DNA of 13,909 nucleotides from an uncultured Collinsella sp. (GTDB taxonomy: Bacteria; Actinomycetota; Coriobacteriia; Coriobacteriales; Coriobacteriaceae), in NCBI GenBank assembly GCA_902494135.1, contig CABUSE010000024.1, positions 1 through 13,909 on the forward strand, read 5' to 3'. A model generated the notes under the pieces. It made no database searches. It was not told where the DNA came from and worked only from the letters and a program-made list of their open reading frames with translations. Within the stretch, counting starts at the first letter, position 1, and every line of letters begins with the position of its first letter. A program made the position numbers and the translations under genes. This document shows, piece by piece, positions 7,489 through 13,909 of the stretch.

Positions 7489-8736
7489 CTAGCTCCTCGT
7501 ATATCTACGCAGCGCGATGGCGGCGTTGTGCCCGCCAAAGCCCAGGTTGGTCGAAAGCGCCCAGGTAAGGTCGGCGCGAACCGCGCGATTGGGCGTGTAG
7601 TCAAGATCGCAGGCGGGATCGGGCGTGTGGTAGTTAATGGTCGGCGGCACCACGCCCTGCTCGAGCGCCATGGCGCAGGCCATGACCTCGATGGCACCCG
7701 TGGCACCGATCATGTGGCCGGTCATCGACTTAGTCGACGAGACGTGCGCGGCGCGCGCCGCGTCCTCGCCGAGCGCACGCTTAATGCCCGCCGTCTCGGA
7801 CGAATCGTTGAGCTTGGTCGAGGTGCCGTGGGCATTGATGTAGAGACCCTCGGAAGGCTTGACGTCGCCCTCGGTCACCGCCAGCGATATCGCGCGGGCA
7901 ATGCCGGCAGCCTCGGGATCAGGGCTCGTGATGTGATAGGCATCATCGGTGTTGCCGTAGCCCACGACCTCGGCATAAATGTGCGCACCGCGCGCCTGCG
8001 CATGTTCCATGCTCTCGAGTACCAGCACGCAGGCGCCCTCGCCCATCACAAAGCCATCGCGGTCTGCATCGAACGGGCGGCAAGCCGTCGCGGGATCAGG
8101 GTTGGTGGTCAATGCGCGGCAGGACGTAAAGCCCGCAACGGCATCGGGGATAATTGCGGCCTCGGCACCGCCGGCGAGAATCGCATCGGCATAGCCGTGC
8201 TTGATGGCGCGGAACGCCTCGCCCACCGCATGGGCCGAGGTTGCGCACGCGGTCACCACGGGCAGGGTCGGGCCCTTTGCCTTATGGCGAATCGCGATGT
8301 TGCCCGAAGCCATGTTGGGAATCATCATCGCGATCATATAGGGCGATGCGCGGCGGGGCCCGCGGTCGGCAATCGTATGGACGTTGTCGACAAGCGTCTG
8401 CATGCCGCCCACGCCCGAGCCCACGTAGACGCCCAGGCGCTCGCGATCGATGGCGCCTTCGACATCAAAGCCCGCATCGTGCATCGCCTCGTCCGAAGCC
8501 GCCATCGCAAACTGAACGCAAGGGTCCAGATGCTTGGCGTCACGCTTGCCAAAGTACTCGTTGCCGTCAAAGCCCTTGACCTCGGCCGCCACCTTGACGG
8601 CAAATGCATCGGTATCGAAGTGCGTAATCGGGCCGATGCCGCACGTGCCAGCGCACATTGCCGCCCAGGTGGCAAGCGCGGTGTTGCCGAGCGGCGATAC
8701 GGCACCTATGCCGGTGATTGCAACTCTCTGTTCCAT
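7489..8736 (-). CDS. fabF: 3-oxoacyl-ACP synthase II (FabF)
   Basis: A 415-residue elongating beta-ketoacyl-ACP synthase that condenses malonyl-ACP with a growing acyl-ACP. The Cys-His-His triad is intact: Cys164 in VTACATSAHA, His303 in NAHGTST and His341 in TGHMIGATG. The C-terminal NLGFGGHNAAI is the acyl-gate loop. Length matches E. coli FabF (413). The open frame runs back to a TTG at 8754, but AGGAG in GATGAGGAGACC is placed for the ATGs at 8739 and 8736; I chose 8736 because it gives six-base spacing and begins at the homologous MEQRVAITG. It lies 39 bp after fabG and 3 bp before accB. It is the only elongating synthase in the window, since no fabB is seen. Confidence 0.96.
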   Translation of the reverse strand: MEQRVAITGIGAVSPLGNTALATWAAMCAGTCGIGPITHFDTDAFAVKVAAEVKGFDGNEYFGKRDAKHLDPCVQFAMAASDEAMHDAGFDVEGAIDRERLGVYVGSGVGGMQTLVDNVHTIADRGPRRASPYMIAMMIPNMASGNIAIRHKAKGPTLPVVTACATSAHAVGEAFRAIKHGYADAILAGGAEAAIIPDAVAGFTSCRALTTNPDPATACRPFDADRDGFVMGEGACVLVLESMEHAQARGAHIYAEVVGYGNTDDAYHITSPDPEAAGIARAISLAVTEGDVKPSEGLYINAHGTSTKLNDSSETAGIKRALGEDAARAAHVSSTKSMTGHMIGATGAIEVMACAMALEQGVVPPTINYHTPDPACDLDYTPNRAVRADLTWALSTNLGFGGHNAAIALRRYTRS

Positions 8737-8775
8737 CATGGTCTCCTCATCCAAGCCGTTCTTCGGCCCTGATTT

Positions 8776-9549
8776 CTACATCGCCATTCCGCCGTCAACG
8801 CGTACGACCTCGCCCGTAATGTAGGAAGCCGCATCGCTCGCCAAAAAGCGCACCACGCCGGCCACTTCCTCGGGGCGCGCCATGCGCTTAAGGGGAATCT
8901 GCTCCTCGGTTGCCGCACGAACCTTTTCCGAAAGCTTTGCCGTCATATCTGTCTCGACAAACCCGGGGGCGACCGCGTTCACTCGTACGCCGCGGGGCGC
9001 AAGCTCGCGCGCCACCGCCTTGGTCAAGCCGATCACGCCCGCCTTGGAGGCAGCGTAGTTGGCTTGCCCGGCATTGCCCATCAGGCCCACAACCGAGCTC
9101 ATGTTGACGACGCAGCCGCCGCGCTGGCGCATAAAGGTCTTGGTGAGCGTGCGCGTCATGTTGAATGTTCCCTTGAGATTGACGTCGAGCACGCGGTCGA
9201 AGGCGTCATCGCCCATGCGCATGAGCAGGCCATCGCGGGTGATGCCAGCGTTGTTGACGAGCGCCCAAATGGAGCCAAAGTCGTTGAGGACCGCTTCCAC
9301 GCACGCGTTGACGGCAGCGGGATCGGCCACGTCGCATTGATATGCGCGAGCTGTGGCACCAGCGGCCTCGCAGGCTTCGCACGTCTCGCGCGCCGCATCG
9401 ACGCTGCCGGCATAGACGACGGCGATATCGTAGCCATCCTCCGCCAGACCGATAGCGCAGGCGCGGCCGATACCCCGCGAGCCGCCCGTGACCAGTGCCA
9501 CGCGACGTAAGTCGTTGCGCTCGAGCGTGCCGTTGTTCAAATTGCCCAT
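8776..9549 (-). CDS. fabG: 3-oxoacyl-ACP reductase FabG
   Basis: A 257-residue short-chain dehydrogenase that reduces 3-oxoacyl-ACP with NADPH. TGGSRGIG (21-28) is the Rossmann dinucleotide loop and NNAGI (99-103) follows. The tetrad is Asn124, Ser152 (NMSSVVG), Tyr165 and Lys169 (YAASK). NVxxxF-type LKGTFNMT and APGFVETDM fit FabG in particular. It carries a polar N-terminal extension of about 14 residues before the first strand compared with E. coli FabG. The start is supported by AAAGGA 5 bases before ATG 9549; no internal start has a comparable site. It follows fabD by 30 bp. Confidence 0.96.
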   Translation of the reverse strand: MGNLNNGTLERNDLRRVALVTGGSRGIGRACAIGLAEDGYDIAVVYAGSVDAARETCEACEAAGATARAYQCDVADPAAVNACVEAVLNDFGSIWALVNNAGITRDGLLMRMGDDAFDRVLDVNLKGTFNMTRTLTKTFMRQRGGCVVNMSSVVGLMGNAGQANYAASKAGVIGLTKAVARELAPRGVRVNAVAPGFVETDMTAKLSEKVRAATEEQIPLKRMARPEEVAGVVRFLASDAASYITGEVVRVDGGMAM

Positions 9550-9579
9550 GTCATTCCTTTCGGGTTACAGCCCTGTGGA

Positions 9580-10506
9580 CTATGCGAGCTCGTCGGCAAT
9601 AGCTGCGACCTGCTCGGCTGTTTCGCACGAATACACGCAAACGTCGCTCAGCGTACGCTTGACCAGGCCGGACAGCGTTTTGCCAGGGCCAACCTCAATA
9701 AACGTGTCGATGCCCTGATCCTGCAGAGTATGCAGCGTGTCGACCCAGCGCACGGCATGACTCACCTGGTTGGCCAAGACATCCGATGCCGCTCGCGGAT
9801 CCGCCGGATAGGGCGCCGCCGTCATGTTTGCCATGACCGGAATCAGCAGCGGAGACGGCGCGTGGCCGGCTTGGATATACGTCGCCAGCCCCTCAGTCGC
9901 CTCGGTCATATAGGGACTATGGAATGCACCCGACACCGCGACTTTCATAGCGCGGCCGCCAGCCCCTTTTACTAGGACGTCGAGCTCCTGCAGCGCCTCG
10001 GGCGCTCCGGCAACAACCGTCTGCTGCGGGCTGTTGTAGTTGACCGGCCAGCAGTCCTCGCCGGCCTGTTTTGCCAGGTTCTCGACTTGCTCCGCATCGA
10101 GCTTGATGACGGCGCGCATACCGCCCGGATGGCGCTCGGCAGCCGCGGCCATCAGCGCCGCGCGCTCGCACACGAGCTCAAAGCCCGCTCGCGTATCGAA
10201 TGCCCCCGCAAAGGTGAGCGCGGCGACCTCGCCCAGCGAGAATCCCGCACAGGCGGCAGGCACCACGCCGCGCTCACGCAGAGCGGTAGCCGCTGCCAGG
10301 TCGTGAACGAACACGCACGGCTGCGTGTTCTCGGTCTGCGAGAGCTCCTCCTTGGAGGCGCTCCGGCACTGCTCGCTGGTCCCCGGGCGCACCTCGTCGA
10401 CAATGGCGAACACCTCGGCGGCCGCCGGCGATGCCTCGATCAGGTCGACGCCCATCGCGGGGTGTTGGGCACCCTGGCCAGCAAACAGAAACGCTACGCT
10501 ACCCAT
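9580..10506 (-). CDS. fabD: Malonyl-CoA:ACP transacylase FabD
   Basis: A 308-residue malonyl-CoA-ACP transacylase that loads malonyl onto AcpP. LFAGQGAQ (7-14) supplies oxyanion Gln11; the nucleophile is Ser90 in GFSLGE, where the canonical family motif is GHSxGE, so Phe replaces the usual His before the nucleophile. Arg115 (CERAALM) binds the malonyl carboxylate and His196 (SGAFHSPYM) is the catalytic base. The C-terminal FIEVGPGKTLSGLVKR is also typical. Length equals E. coli FabD (309). ATG 10506 lies inside the 3' end of fabK, overlapping it by 13 bp in another frame, with AAGGG upstream as ribosome site. Confidence 0.95.
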   Translation of the reverse strand: MGSVAFLFAGQGAQHPAMGVDLIEASPAAAEVFAIVDEVRPGTSEQCRSASKEELSQTENTQPCVFVHDLAAATALRERGVVPAACAGFSLGEVAALTFAGAFDTRAGFELVCERAALMAAAAERHPGGMRAVIKLDAEQVENLAKQAGEDCWPVNYNSPQQTVVAGAPEALQELDVLVKGAGGRAMKVAVSGAFHSPYMTEATEGLATYIQAGHAPSPLLIPVMANMTAAPYPADPRAASDVLANQVSHAVRWVDTLHTLQDQGIDTFIEVGPGKTLSGLVKRTLSDVCVYSCETAEQVAAIADELA

Positions 10507-11438
10507 GCGGACGCACCCTTCAGGACGCGCTCGGCGCCATCGATCAGGTCGTCAACGATTTCACGTGCGCTCTGGCGCTCGTTGACCATGCCGGCAATCT
10601 GTCCACACAAAAACGAACCCTCTTCGTAATTGCCGTCCTTGGCGGCCTTGCGAAGGGCGCCCGTGCCCATGGCCCCGAGTTCCTCGACACTTACGCCCGC
10701 CGCCTCGCTCTTGGCGTAGGCGTTGGTAAAGGGGCTCTTGAGTGCACGCACCGGGTGTCCCGTCGAGCGGCCGGTCGCACGCGTCGAGGTGTCGTTGGCC
10801 TTCAAGACCATCTCCTTGTACTGCTCCGATACGGTGCACTCGTCTGCGATCAGAAAGCGCGTACCCACCTGCACGCCGGCGGCGCCCAGCATAAAGGCGG
10901 CCGCCACGCCGCGGCCGTCGGCAATACCGCCAGCGGCCACAACGGGAATGTCGACCGCATCGACGACCTGCGGCACCAGTGCCATCGTCGAGGTCTCGCC
11001 AATATGGCCGCCCGATTCGGTACCCTCGGCAACAACCGCCGTGGCTCCACGACGTGCCACGAGGCGCGCCAGCGCCACCGAGGCAACGACCGGGACGACC
11101 TTGATGCCCGCCTCGTTCCACGCCTTCATGTACTTGGCGGGATTGCCGGCGCCCGTCACGACGACCGGCACTCGCTCGTCAATCACGACCTGCGCGACCT
11201 CGTCGGCAAACGGGCTCATGAGCATGACGTTGACGCCAAAGGGCTTATCCGTCTTGGCGCGCAGCTCATGAATCTGGTCGCGAAGCCAGTTGGCGTCGGC
11301 GTTCATGGCCGCGATGATGCCTAAGCCACCCGCCTCGGACACTGCGGACGCCAGCGAGGCATCGGCAATCCAGGCCATACCGCCCTGGAACACGGGCTTT
11401 TCGATGCCGAGCAGATCGCAGAGAGGAGTCTTGAGCAT
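10494..11438 (-). CDS. fabK: Enoyl-ACP reductase II, FMN-dependent (FabK)
   Basis: A 314-residue TIM-barrel flavoprotein of the nitronate monooxygenase/FabK family that reduces trans-2-enoyl-ACP, the last step of each elongation cycle. Visible motifs are PVFQGGMAW (15-23), PFGVNVML (66-73), AEGTESGGHIGE (137-148) with the catalytic His145, and AAGGIADGRG followed by GAAGVQVGTRF for FMN phosphate binding. Family relatives include 2-nitropropane dioxygenases, but the location between acpP and fabD makes FabK near certain. ATG 11438 is two bases after the acpP stop, with GGAG within the acpP end. No FabI-type reductase is present in the window; FabK enzymes are known to be insensitive to triclosan. 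Confidence 0.95.
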   Translation of the reverse strand: MLKTPLCDLLGIEKPVFQGGMAWIADASLASAVSEAGGLGIIAAMNADANWLRDQIHELRAKTDKPFGVNVMLMSPFADEVAQVVIDERVPVVVTGAGNPAKYMKAWNEAGIKVVPVVASVALARLVARRGATAVVAEGTESGGHIGETSTMALVPQVVDAVDIPVVAAGGIADGRGVAAAFMLGAAGVQVGTRFLIADECTVSEQYKEMVLKANDTSTRATGRSTGHPVRALKSPFTNAYAKSEAAGVSVEELGAMGTGALRKAAKDGNYEEGSFLCGQIAGMVNERQSAREIVDDLIDGAERVLKGASAWVA

Positions 11439-11440
11439 CT

Positions 11441-11677
11441 CTACTTCTCCAATGCCGCCTCGACCGTATCGGCGAACTCGCCGACCGTCTTGGGGTTCTC
11501 CTCGGTATCGAGCTGGATGCCAAACTCGTCCTCGACGGCGACGAGGATCTCGACGGTGCCCAGGCTGTCGAGACCAATCTCCTCGAGCGTGGACTCGGGC
11601 TTCATCTCGACATCGTCAAGACCGGCGGTCTCGCGGATAACGTCGCAAACGCGCTCGAAGGTCTTCTGATCTGCCAT
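11441..11677 (-). CDS. acpP: Acyl carrier protein
   Basis: A 78-residue, strongly acidic acyl carrier protein that carries the growing chain on a phosphopantetheine arm. The attachment site is Ser38 in GLDSLGTVEI. Helix 1 (ERVCDVIRETAGL), the DSL helix 2 and the C-terminal TVGEFADTVEAALEK all match the four-helix ACP fold. ATG 11677 is preceded by a strong AAAGGAG ribosome site. It lies 51 bp after fabH, the largest gap among the synthesis genes, and 2 bp before fabK. An own strong ribosome site fits the high protein levels ACP needs. Confidence 0.97.
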   Translation of the reverse strand: MADQKTFERVCDVIRETAGLDDVEMKPESTLEEIGLDSLGTVEILVAVEDEFGIQLDTEENPKTVGEFADTVEAALEK

Positions 11678-11728
11678 GGTAGTTCTCCTTTGGTTGTGCC
11701 CTAGGGCGTTTTTATTTCCTATGTGCGA

Positions 11729-12688
11729 CTACTTCCAACGAAGCAGATAGCCACCTATATCCAGACCGGCGCCAAATCCAACCAAGGCGATGGTGTCGCC
11801 TGTGTGAAGTGCACCGGCGTTTGCCAGCCGGTCGAGGGCAAGCGGAATGCATGCGCTCGAAATGTTGCCGATCTCGCGCAGCGTTCGAACCACGCGCTCG
11901 TCTGGCACGCCGAGGCGCTTGACCGCCTGACTCAGGATTCGTTCGTTAGCCTGATGGAATACAAAATGGTCGATGTCTTCGACCGAAATGCCCGCATCGC
12001 CCGCAAGCTTATGGACCGTGTCGCAGATGGCGTTGACGCCGAACTTGAACACGCGGCGGCCATTCATGGACAGCACGCTCTCGCTATCTGCAGAGGCCTT
12101 AAACGGCGAGGTGCCGACCAGACCGGGTACGCGCAACGTCTCGACGTCGGGCGCCGTCGAAAGCTCAACGGCAAGGGGGTTGTCTCCCCCAGCTCCAATC
12201 ACTGCGGCGCCTGCCCCATCGCCAAAGAGCACGCAGGTGGCGCGGTCGGTCCAGTCGAGCGTGCGCGTCATCTGCTCGGCAGCAACGACAAGCACGCGCT
12301 CGGCACGGCCGCGGGCGATATAGCCCTCGGCGACATCGAGCGCAAACACGAAGCCGGCACAAGCCGCCGAGACATCGAAGGCAGGGCACGTCGCGCCCAG
12401 ACGCTCGGCTACGGCACACGCCTCGGCGGGAACAAGGTGGTCACCCGTTGTCGTCGAGCAGACGATTAGATCCAGCTGGCTCGCGTCGATTCCGGACACC
12501 TGGAGTGCCCGCTCGCTCGCCGCTACGGCAAGGTCGTCGAGTGACTCGGTGGTGCAGACGTGGCGGCTCTTGATACCGGTGCGGGTAAAAATCCACTCAT
12601 CCGAGGTATCGAGGAACTCAGATAGCTCGTCATTGGAAACACTGCGCTCAGGAAGCGCCGAGCCTGTTCCAAGAATCGTGAAACCCAT
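11729..12688 (-). CDS. fabH: 3-oxoacyl-ACP synthase III (FabH)
   Basis: A 319-residue beta-ketoacyl-ACP synthase III that starts chains by condensing acyl-CoA with malonyl-ACP. The triad is Cys110 (VSAACAGF), His245 (FHQAN) and Asn275 (EIGNISSACIP). GDHLVPAEA, DRATCVLFGDGAGA and DEWIFTRTGI are also family landmarks. E. coli FabH has 317 residues. The frame continues back to an ATG at 12745, but that extension has no ribosome site and would run through the operator region; ATG 12688 has a perfect AAAGGAGG six bases upstream, and homology (MGFTILGTGSALPE) begins there. First gene of the operon. Confidence 0.97.
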   Translation of the reverse strand: MGFTILGTGSALPERSVSNDELSEFLDTSDEWIFTRTGIKSRHVCTTESLDDLAVAASERALQVSGIDASQLDLIVCSTTTGDHLVPAEACAVAERLGATCPAFDVSAACAGFVFALDVAEGYIARGRAERVLVVAAEQMTRTLDWTDRATCVLFGDGAGAAVIGAGGDNPLAVELSTAPDVETLRVPGLVGTSPFKASADSESVLSMNGRRVFKFGVNAICDTVHKLAGDAGISVEDIDHFVFHQANERILSQAVKRLGVPDERVVRTLREIGNISSACIPLALDRLANAGALHTGDTIALVGFGAGLDIGGYLLRWK

Positions 12689-12704
12689 CACTAACCTCCT
12701 TTGA

Positions 12705-12723
12705 GTTGTTGACGTGTTTACAT
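12705..12723. promoter_or_regulatory. Putative operator, copy 1 (fabH-proximal)
   Basis: The 16-bp core TGTTGACGTGTTTACA (12707-12722) is an imperfect dyad of the form TGTTnACnnGTnnACA. It lies three bases upstream of the fabH ribosome binding site, so it would be in the untranslated leader or just after the start of transcription. It matches copy 2 at 18 of 19 positions. The protein that binds it is not identifiable from this window. Confidence 0.6.
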
Positions 12724-12752
12724 CGACCAAGAGAGGATAGCGCATTTTAGTC

Positions 12753-12771
12753 GTTGTTGACGTGTTAACAT
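12753..12771. promoter_or_regulatory. Putative operator, copy 2 (central)
   Basis: The core TGTTGACGTGTTAACA (12755-12770) is the more symmetric copy of the dyad (TGTTnACnnGTnAACA, 12 of 16 positions symmetric). It starts 48 bp from copy 1 in the same orientation. A TAAAAT hexamer on the minus strand (12749-12744) between the copies is a fair -10 for fabH. With it, copy 2 would overlap the -35 region and copy 1 would lie just past the start point, which is a layout for repression. The -35 itself is poor, so the promoter is tentative. Confidence 0.6.
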
Positions 12772-12864
12772 TAAATTGTCCAAATGCGACAAAGGCTTCA
12801 CATTGTGTCTATCTCTCGACACCATTGCGCGATTGCCTTATTAACTTAGGAGGTAGCAGCTGTT

Positions 12865-13641
12865 ATGGATTCTCGTTTAACGATAGTCGACGTAACCGGA
12901 TCGACCAACGATGACCTGCTCGAAGCAGGAAAACAGGGAGAGCCGCACGGCACGGGACTTGCCGCCCGGACTCAGACGGCAGGACGCGGCCGGCGCGGCC
13001 ACAAGTGGGATTCAACCGCCGGCAACCTATTGCTTTCGATTGTCCTGCGTCCATGCGTTAATCCTGCAAAGTACTCTGGTCTTGCCGCCATCAGCGGCTT
13101 AGCGGTGCTCGAGGCGCTCGAAAAGCAGGGTCTTGCAAACGAGATTGGCCTCAAATGGCCCAACGACCTGGTCGCGCGAGGACGCAAGCTCGGCGGCATT
13201 CTGGTCGAGGCCGCACGCGATAACGAAGGCAAACCTTTCGCCGTCTGCGGCATTGGCGTCAACGTAAACTACACGCCCCAAGAGGTGCCCGATGGCGGCC
13301 TGGCGGCAATTGGCCTCTCGGATCTCAACGAGAACGTTCCCGCCGTCGACATGCTCCTCGATGAGGTCTATCACGCAGTTATAGACGCTGTAGATGCCTG
13401 GGCAGAGCGCCTCACCGCCAAGGAAGAAGACGCCGGTCCGCTCGCGCCCGTCCACGATGAATATATCGCTCACCTCAATTGGATCGGGGAGCACGTTATC
13501 GCCCGCTCCCCCGCTGGGGACGAGCTGGCGCGTGGCATCTTTCAAACGGTCGATGGCTTTGGTCGCGCGTGCATCGAAACGGAAGACGGCTTTCGATCCT
13601 TCCATTTTGAGGAGGCATCGCTGCGTCCCTTGAGCGAATAG
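12865..13641 (+). CDS. birA: Biotin--[acetyl-CoA-carboxylase] ligase, lacking a DNA-binding domain
   Basis: A 258-residue biotin protein ligase that makes biotinyl-AMP and transfers biotin to the AccB lysine. The catalytic domain begins at once: STNDDLLE (13-20), then the biotin/ATP loop GRGRRGHKW (40-48), KWPNDL (97-102), KLGGILVE and GIGVNVNY. A C-terminal SH3-like domain (about 205-258) closes it. The E. coli-type N-terminal helix-turn-helix (about 60 residues) is absent, so this is a monofunctional (group I) ligase and probably not a repressor. An AGGAGG ribosome site (12848-12853) precedes ATG 12865. It is divergent from fabH, whose operon encodes its substrate AccB, and may share the regulatory region. 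Confidence 0.96.
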   Translation: MDSRLTIVDVTGSTNDDLLEAGKQGEPHGTGLAARTQTAGRGRRGHKWDSTAGNLLLSIVLRPCVNPAKYSGLAAISGLAVLEALEKQGLANEIGLKWPNDLVARGRKLGGILVEAARDNEGKPFAVCGIGVNVNYTPQEVPDGGLAAIGLSDLNENVPAVDMLLDEVYHAVIDAVDAWAERLTAKEEDAGPLAPVHDEYIAHLNWIGEHVIARSPAGDELARGIFQTVDGFGRACIETEDGFRSFHFEEASLRPLSE

Positions 13642-13690
13642 GGCGCCGCAACCACCTACTCGGCAGCATTACCCCACAGTCCAAACCATC

Positions 13691-13737
13691 ATTCAAAACA
13701 AAAGGGCCCCGCTGCCGTAGCGGCAGCGGGGCCCTTT
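13691..13737 (-). terminator. Strong hairpin terminator between birA and rpsJ
   Basis: Positions 13701-13717 pair perfectly with 13721-13737, a 17-bp GC-rich stem with the loop TAG. Read on the minus strand, the stem ends in TTT and continues TGTTTTG, a T-rich tail, so it mainly ends transcription of rpsJ. On the plus strand the tail is only three T, so stopping birA transcripts would be weaker, but the symmetric stem between convergent genes likely serves both. Confidence 0.9.
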
Positions 13738-13756
13738 GAGCTATGAGCGATATCGC

Positions 13757-13909
13757 TTAGAGCTTGATGTCGATGTCGACGCCAGCGGGGAGGTCGAGAC
13801 GCATGAGCGAATCAACGGTGCCCGAGGTGGGGTCGAGGATGTCGATGAGGCGCTTGTGGGTGCGCATCTCGAACTGCTCACGGGAGTCCTTGTTCACGTG
13901 CGGCGAGCG
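13757..13909 (-). CDS. rpsJ: 30S ribosomal protein S10, C-terminal part (cut by window edge)
   Basis: The last 50 codons and TAA stop of ribosomal protein S10 are read on the minus strand; the start lies right of the window. The visible part starts RSPHVNKDSREQFEMRTHKR, includes TVDSLMRLDLPAG and ends DIDIKL, aligning with the C-terminal half of S10 (about 102 residues in full). S10 is a small-subunit protein that also acts in NusB/NusE antitermination. The wording of the tail is like actinobacterial S10. The gene is followed by the hairpin terminator rather than by rplC, so in this genome it is the last gene of its transcript. Confidence 0.95.
   Translation of the reverse strand, partial: RSPHVNKDSREQFEMRTHKRLIDILDPTSGTVDSLMRLDLPAGVDIDIKL

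Noticed and set aside
7168..8772. Long plus-strand open frame (534 codons) opposite accB and fabF
   Set aside because: Low-complexity Arg/His/Gly translation, no recognisable motif, and full overlap with two well-supported genes on the other strand.
11701..11720. Palindrome GCCCTAGGGC followed by GTTTTTA between fabH and acpP on the plus strand
   Set aside because: The stem is very short, the T-run faces the wrong way for the operon, and a terminator here would cut off the rest of the pathway.
12689..12745. N-terminal extension of FabH to ATG 12745
   Set aside because: No ribosome site precedes it, the extra 19 residues are not family-like, and the perfect AAAGGAGG fits ATG 12688.
12753..12771. 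BirA-type biotin operator at the fabH promoter
   Set aside because: Half-sites resemble TTGTnAAC/GTTnACAA, but they are separated by 2 bp rather than the known 14-16 bp, and the local BirA has no DNA-binding domain.
12827..12850. TCGACA-17-TATTAA as a birA promoter (about 12816-12844)
   Set aside because: Transcription would start around 12851, inside the AGGAGG ribosome site, leaving birA without a usable leader.

Overview
The window is a chromosomal segment of a fairly G+C-rich bacterium. The best clue to lineage is the truncated ribosomal protein S10 at the right edge, whose C-terminal 50 residues (RSPHVNKDSREQF..., ...LMRLDLPAGVDIDIKL) read like an actinobacterial S10. The rest is a Firmicutes-style dissociated (type II) fatty-acid synthesis operon with FabK as enoyl reductase, plus a stand-alone PTS EIIC permease. 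That combination fits a gut Coriobacteriia member such as Collinsella. This identification is inference from remembered family features, not a database match.

Layout, left to right. Positions 1-284 hold no gene but contain a very long foldback (palindromic) element, about 60-270, with 49-bp perfect arms. Next, on the minus strand, come a histidine-phosphatase/phosphoglycerate-mutase family gene (285-911) and a cation diffusion facilitator (951-2105), probably one two-gene unit. A minus-strand intrinsic terminator (2185-2218) closes the large minus-strand operon to its right. In transcription order that operon is fabH - acpP - fabK - fabD - fabG - fabF - accB - fabZ - accC - accDA - PTS EIIC (12688 down to 2257). 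Genes are separated by 0-51 bp or overlap, so this looks like one transcript.

The operon encodes a nearly complete straight-chain fatty acid pathway. AccB (biotin carrier), AccC (biotin carboxylase) and AccDA (fused carboxyltransferase beta+alpha) make malonyl-CoA. FabD moves malonyl to AcpP and FabH primes the chain. FabF, FabG, FabZ and FabK carry out the elongation cycle. Divergent from fabH, birA (12865-13641, plus strand) encodes the biotin ligase needed to activate AccB. It has no DNA-binding domain, so it is unlikely to act as a repressor. The shared 176-bp intergenic region carries two copies of a 16-bp imperfect dyad (TGTTGACGTGTTWACA), 48 bp apart, a strong candidate operator pair. 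birA converges on rpsJ across a strong 17-bp-stem terminator (13691-13737).

The points most worth following up are the foldback element, the twin operator, the orphan PTS EIIC riding at the end of the fatty acid operon, and the placement of rpsJ directly before a terminator instead of at the head of an S10 operon.
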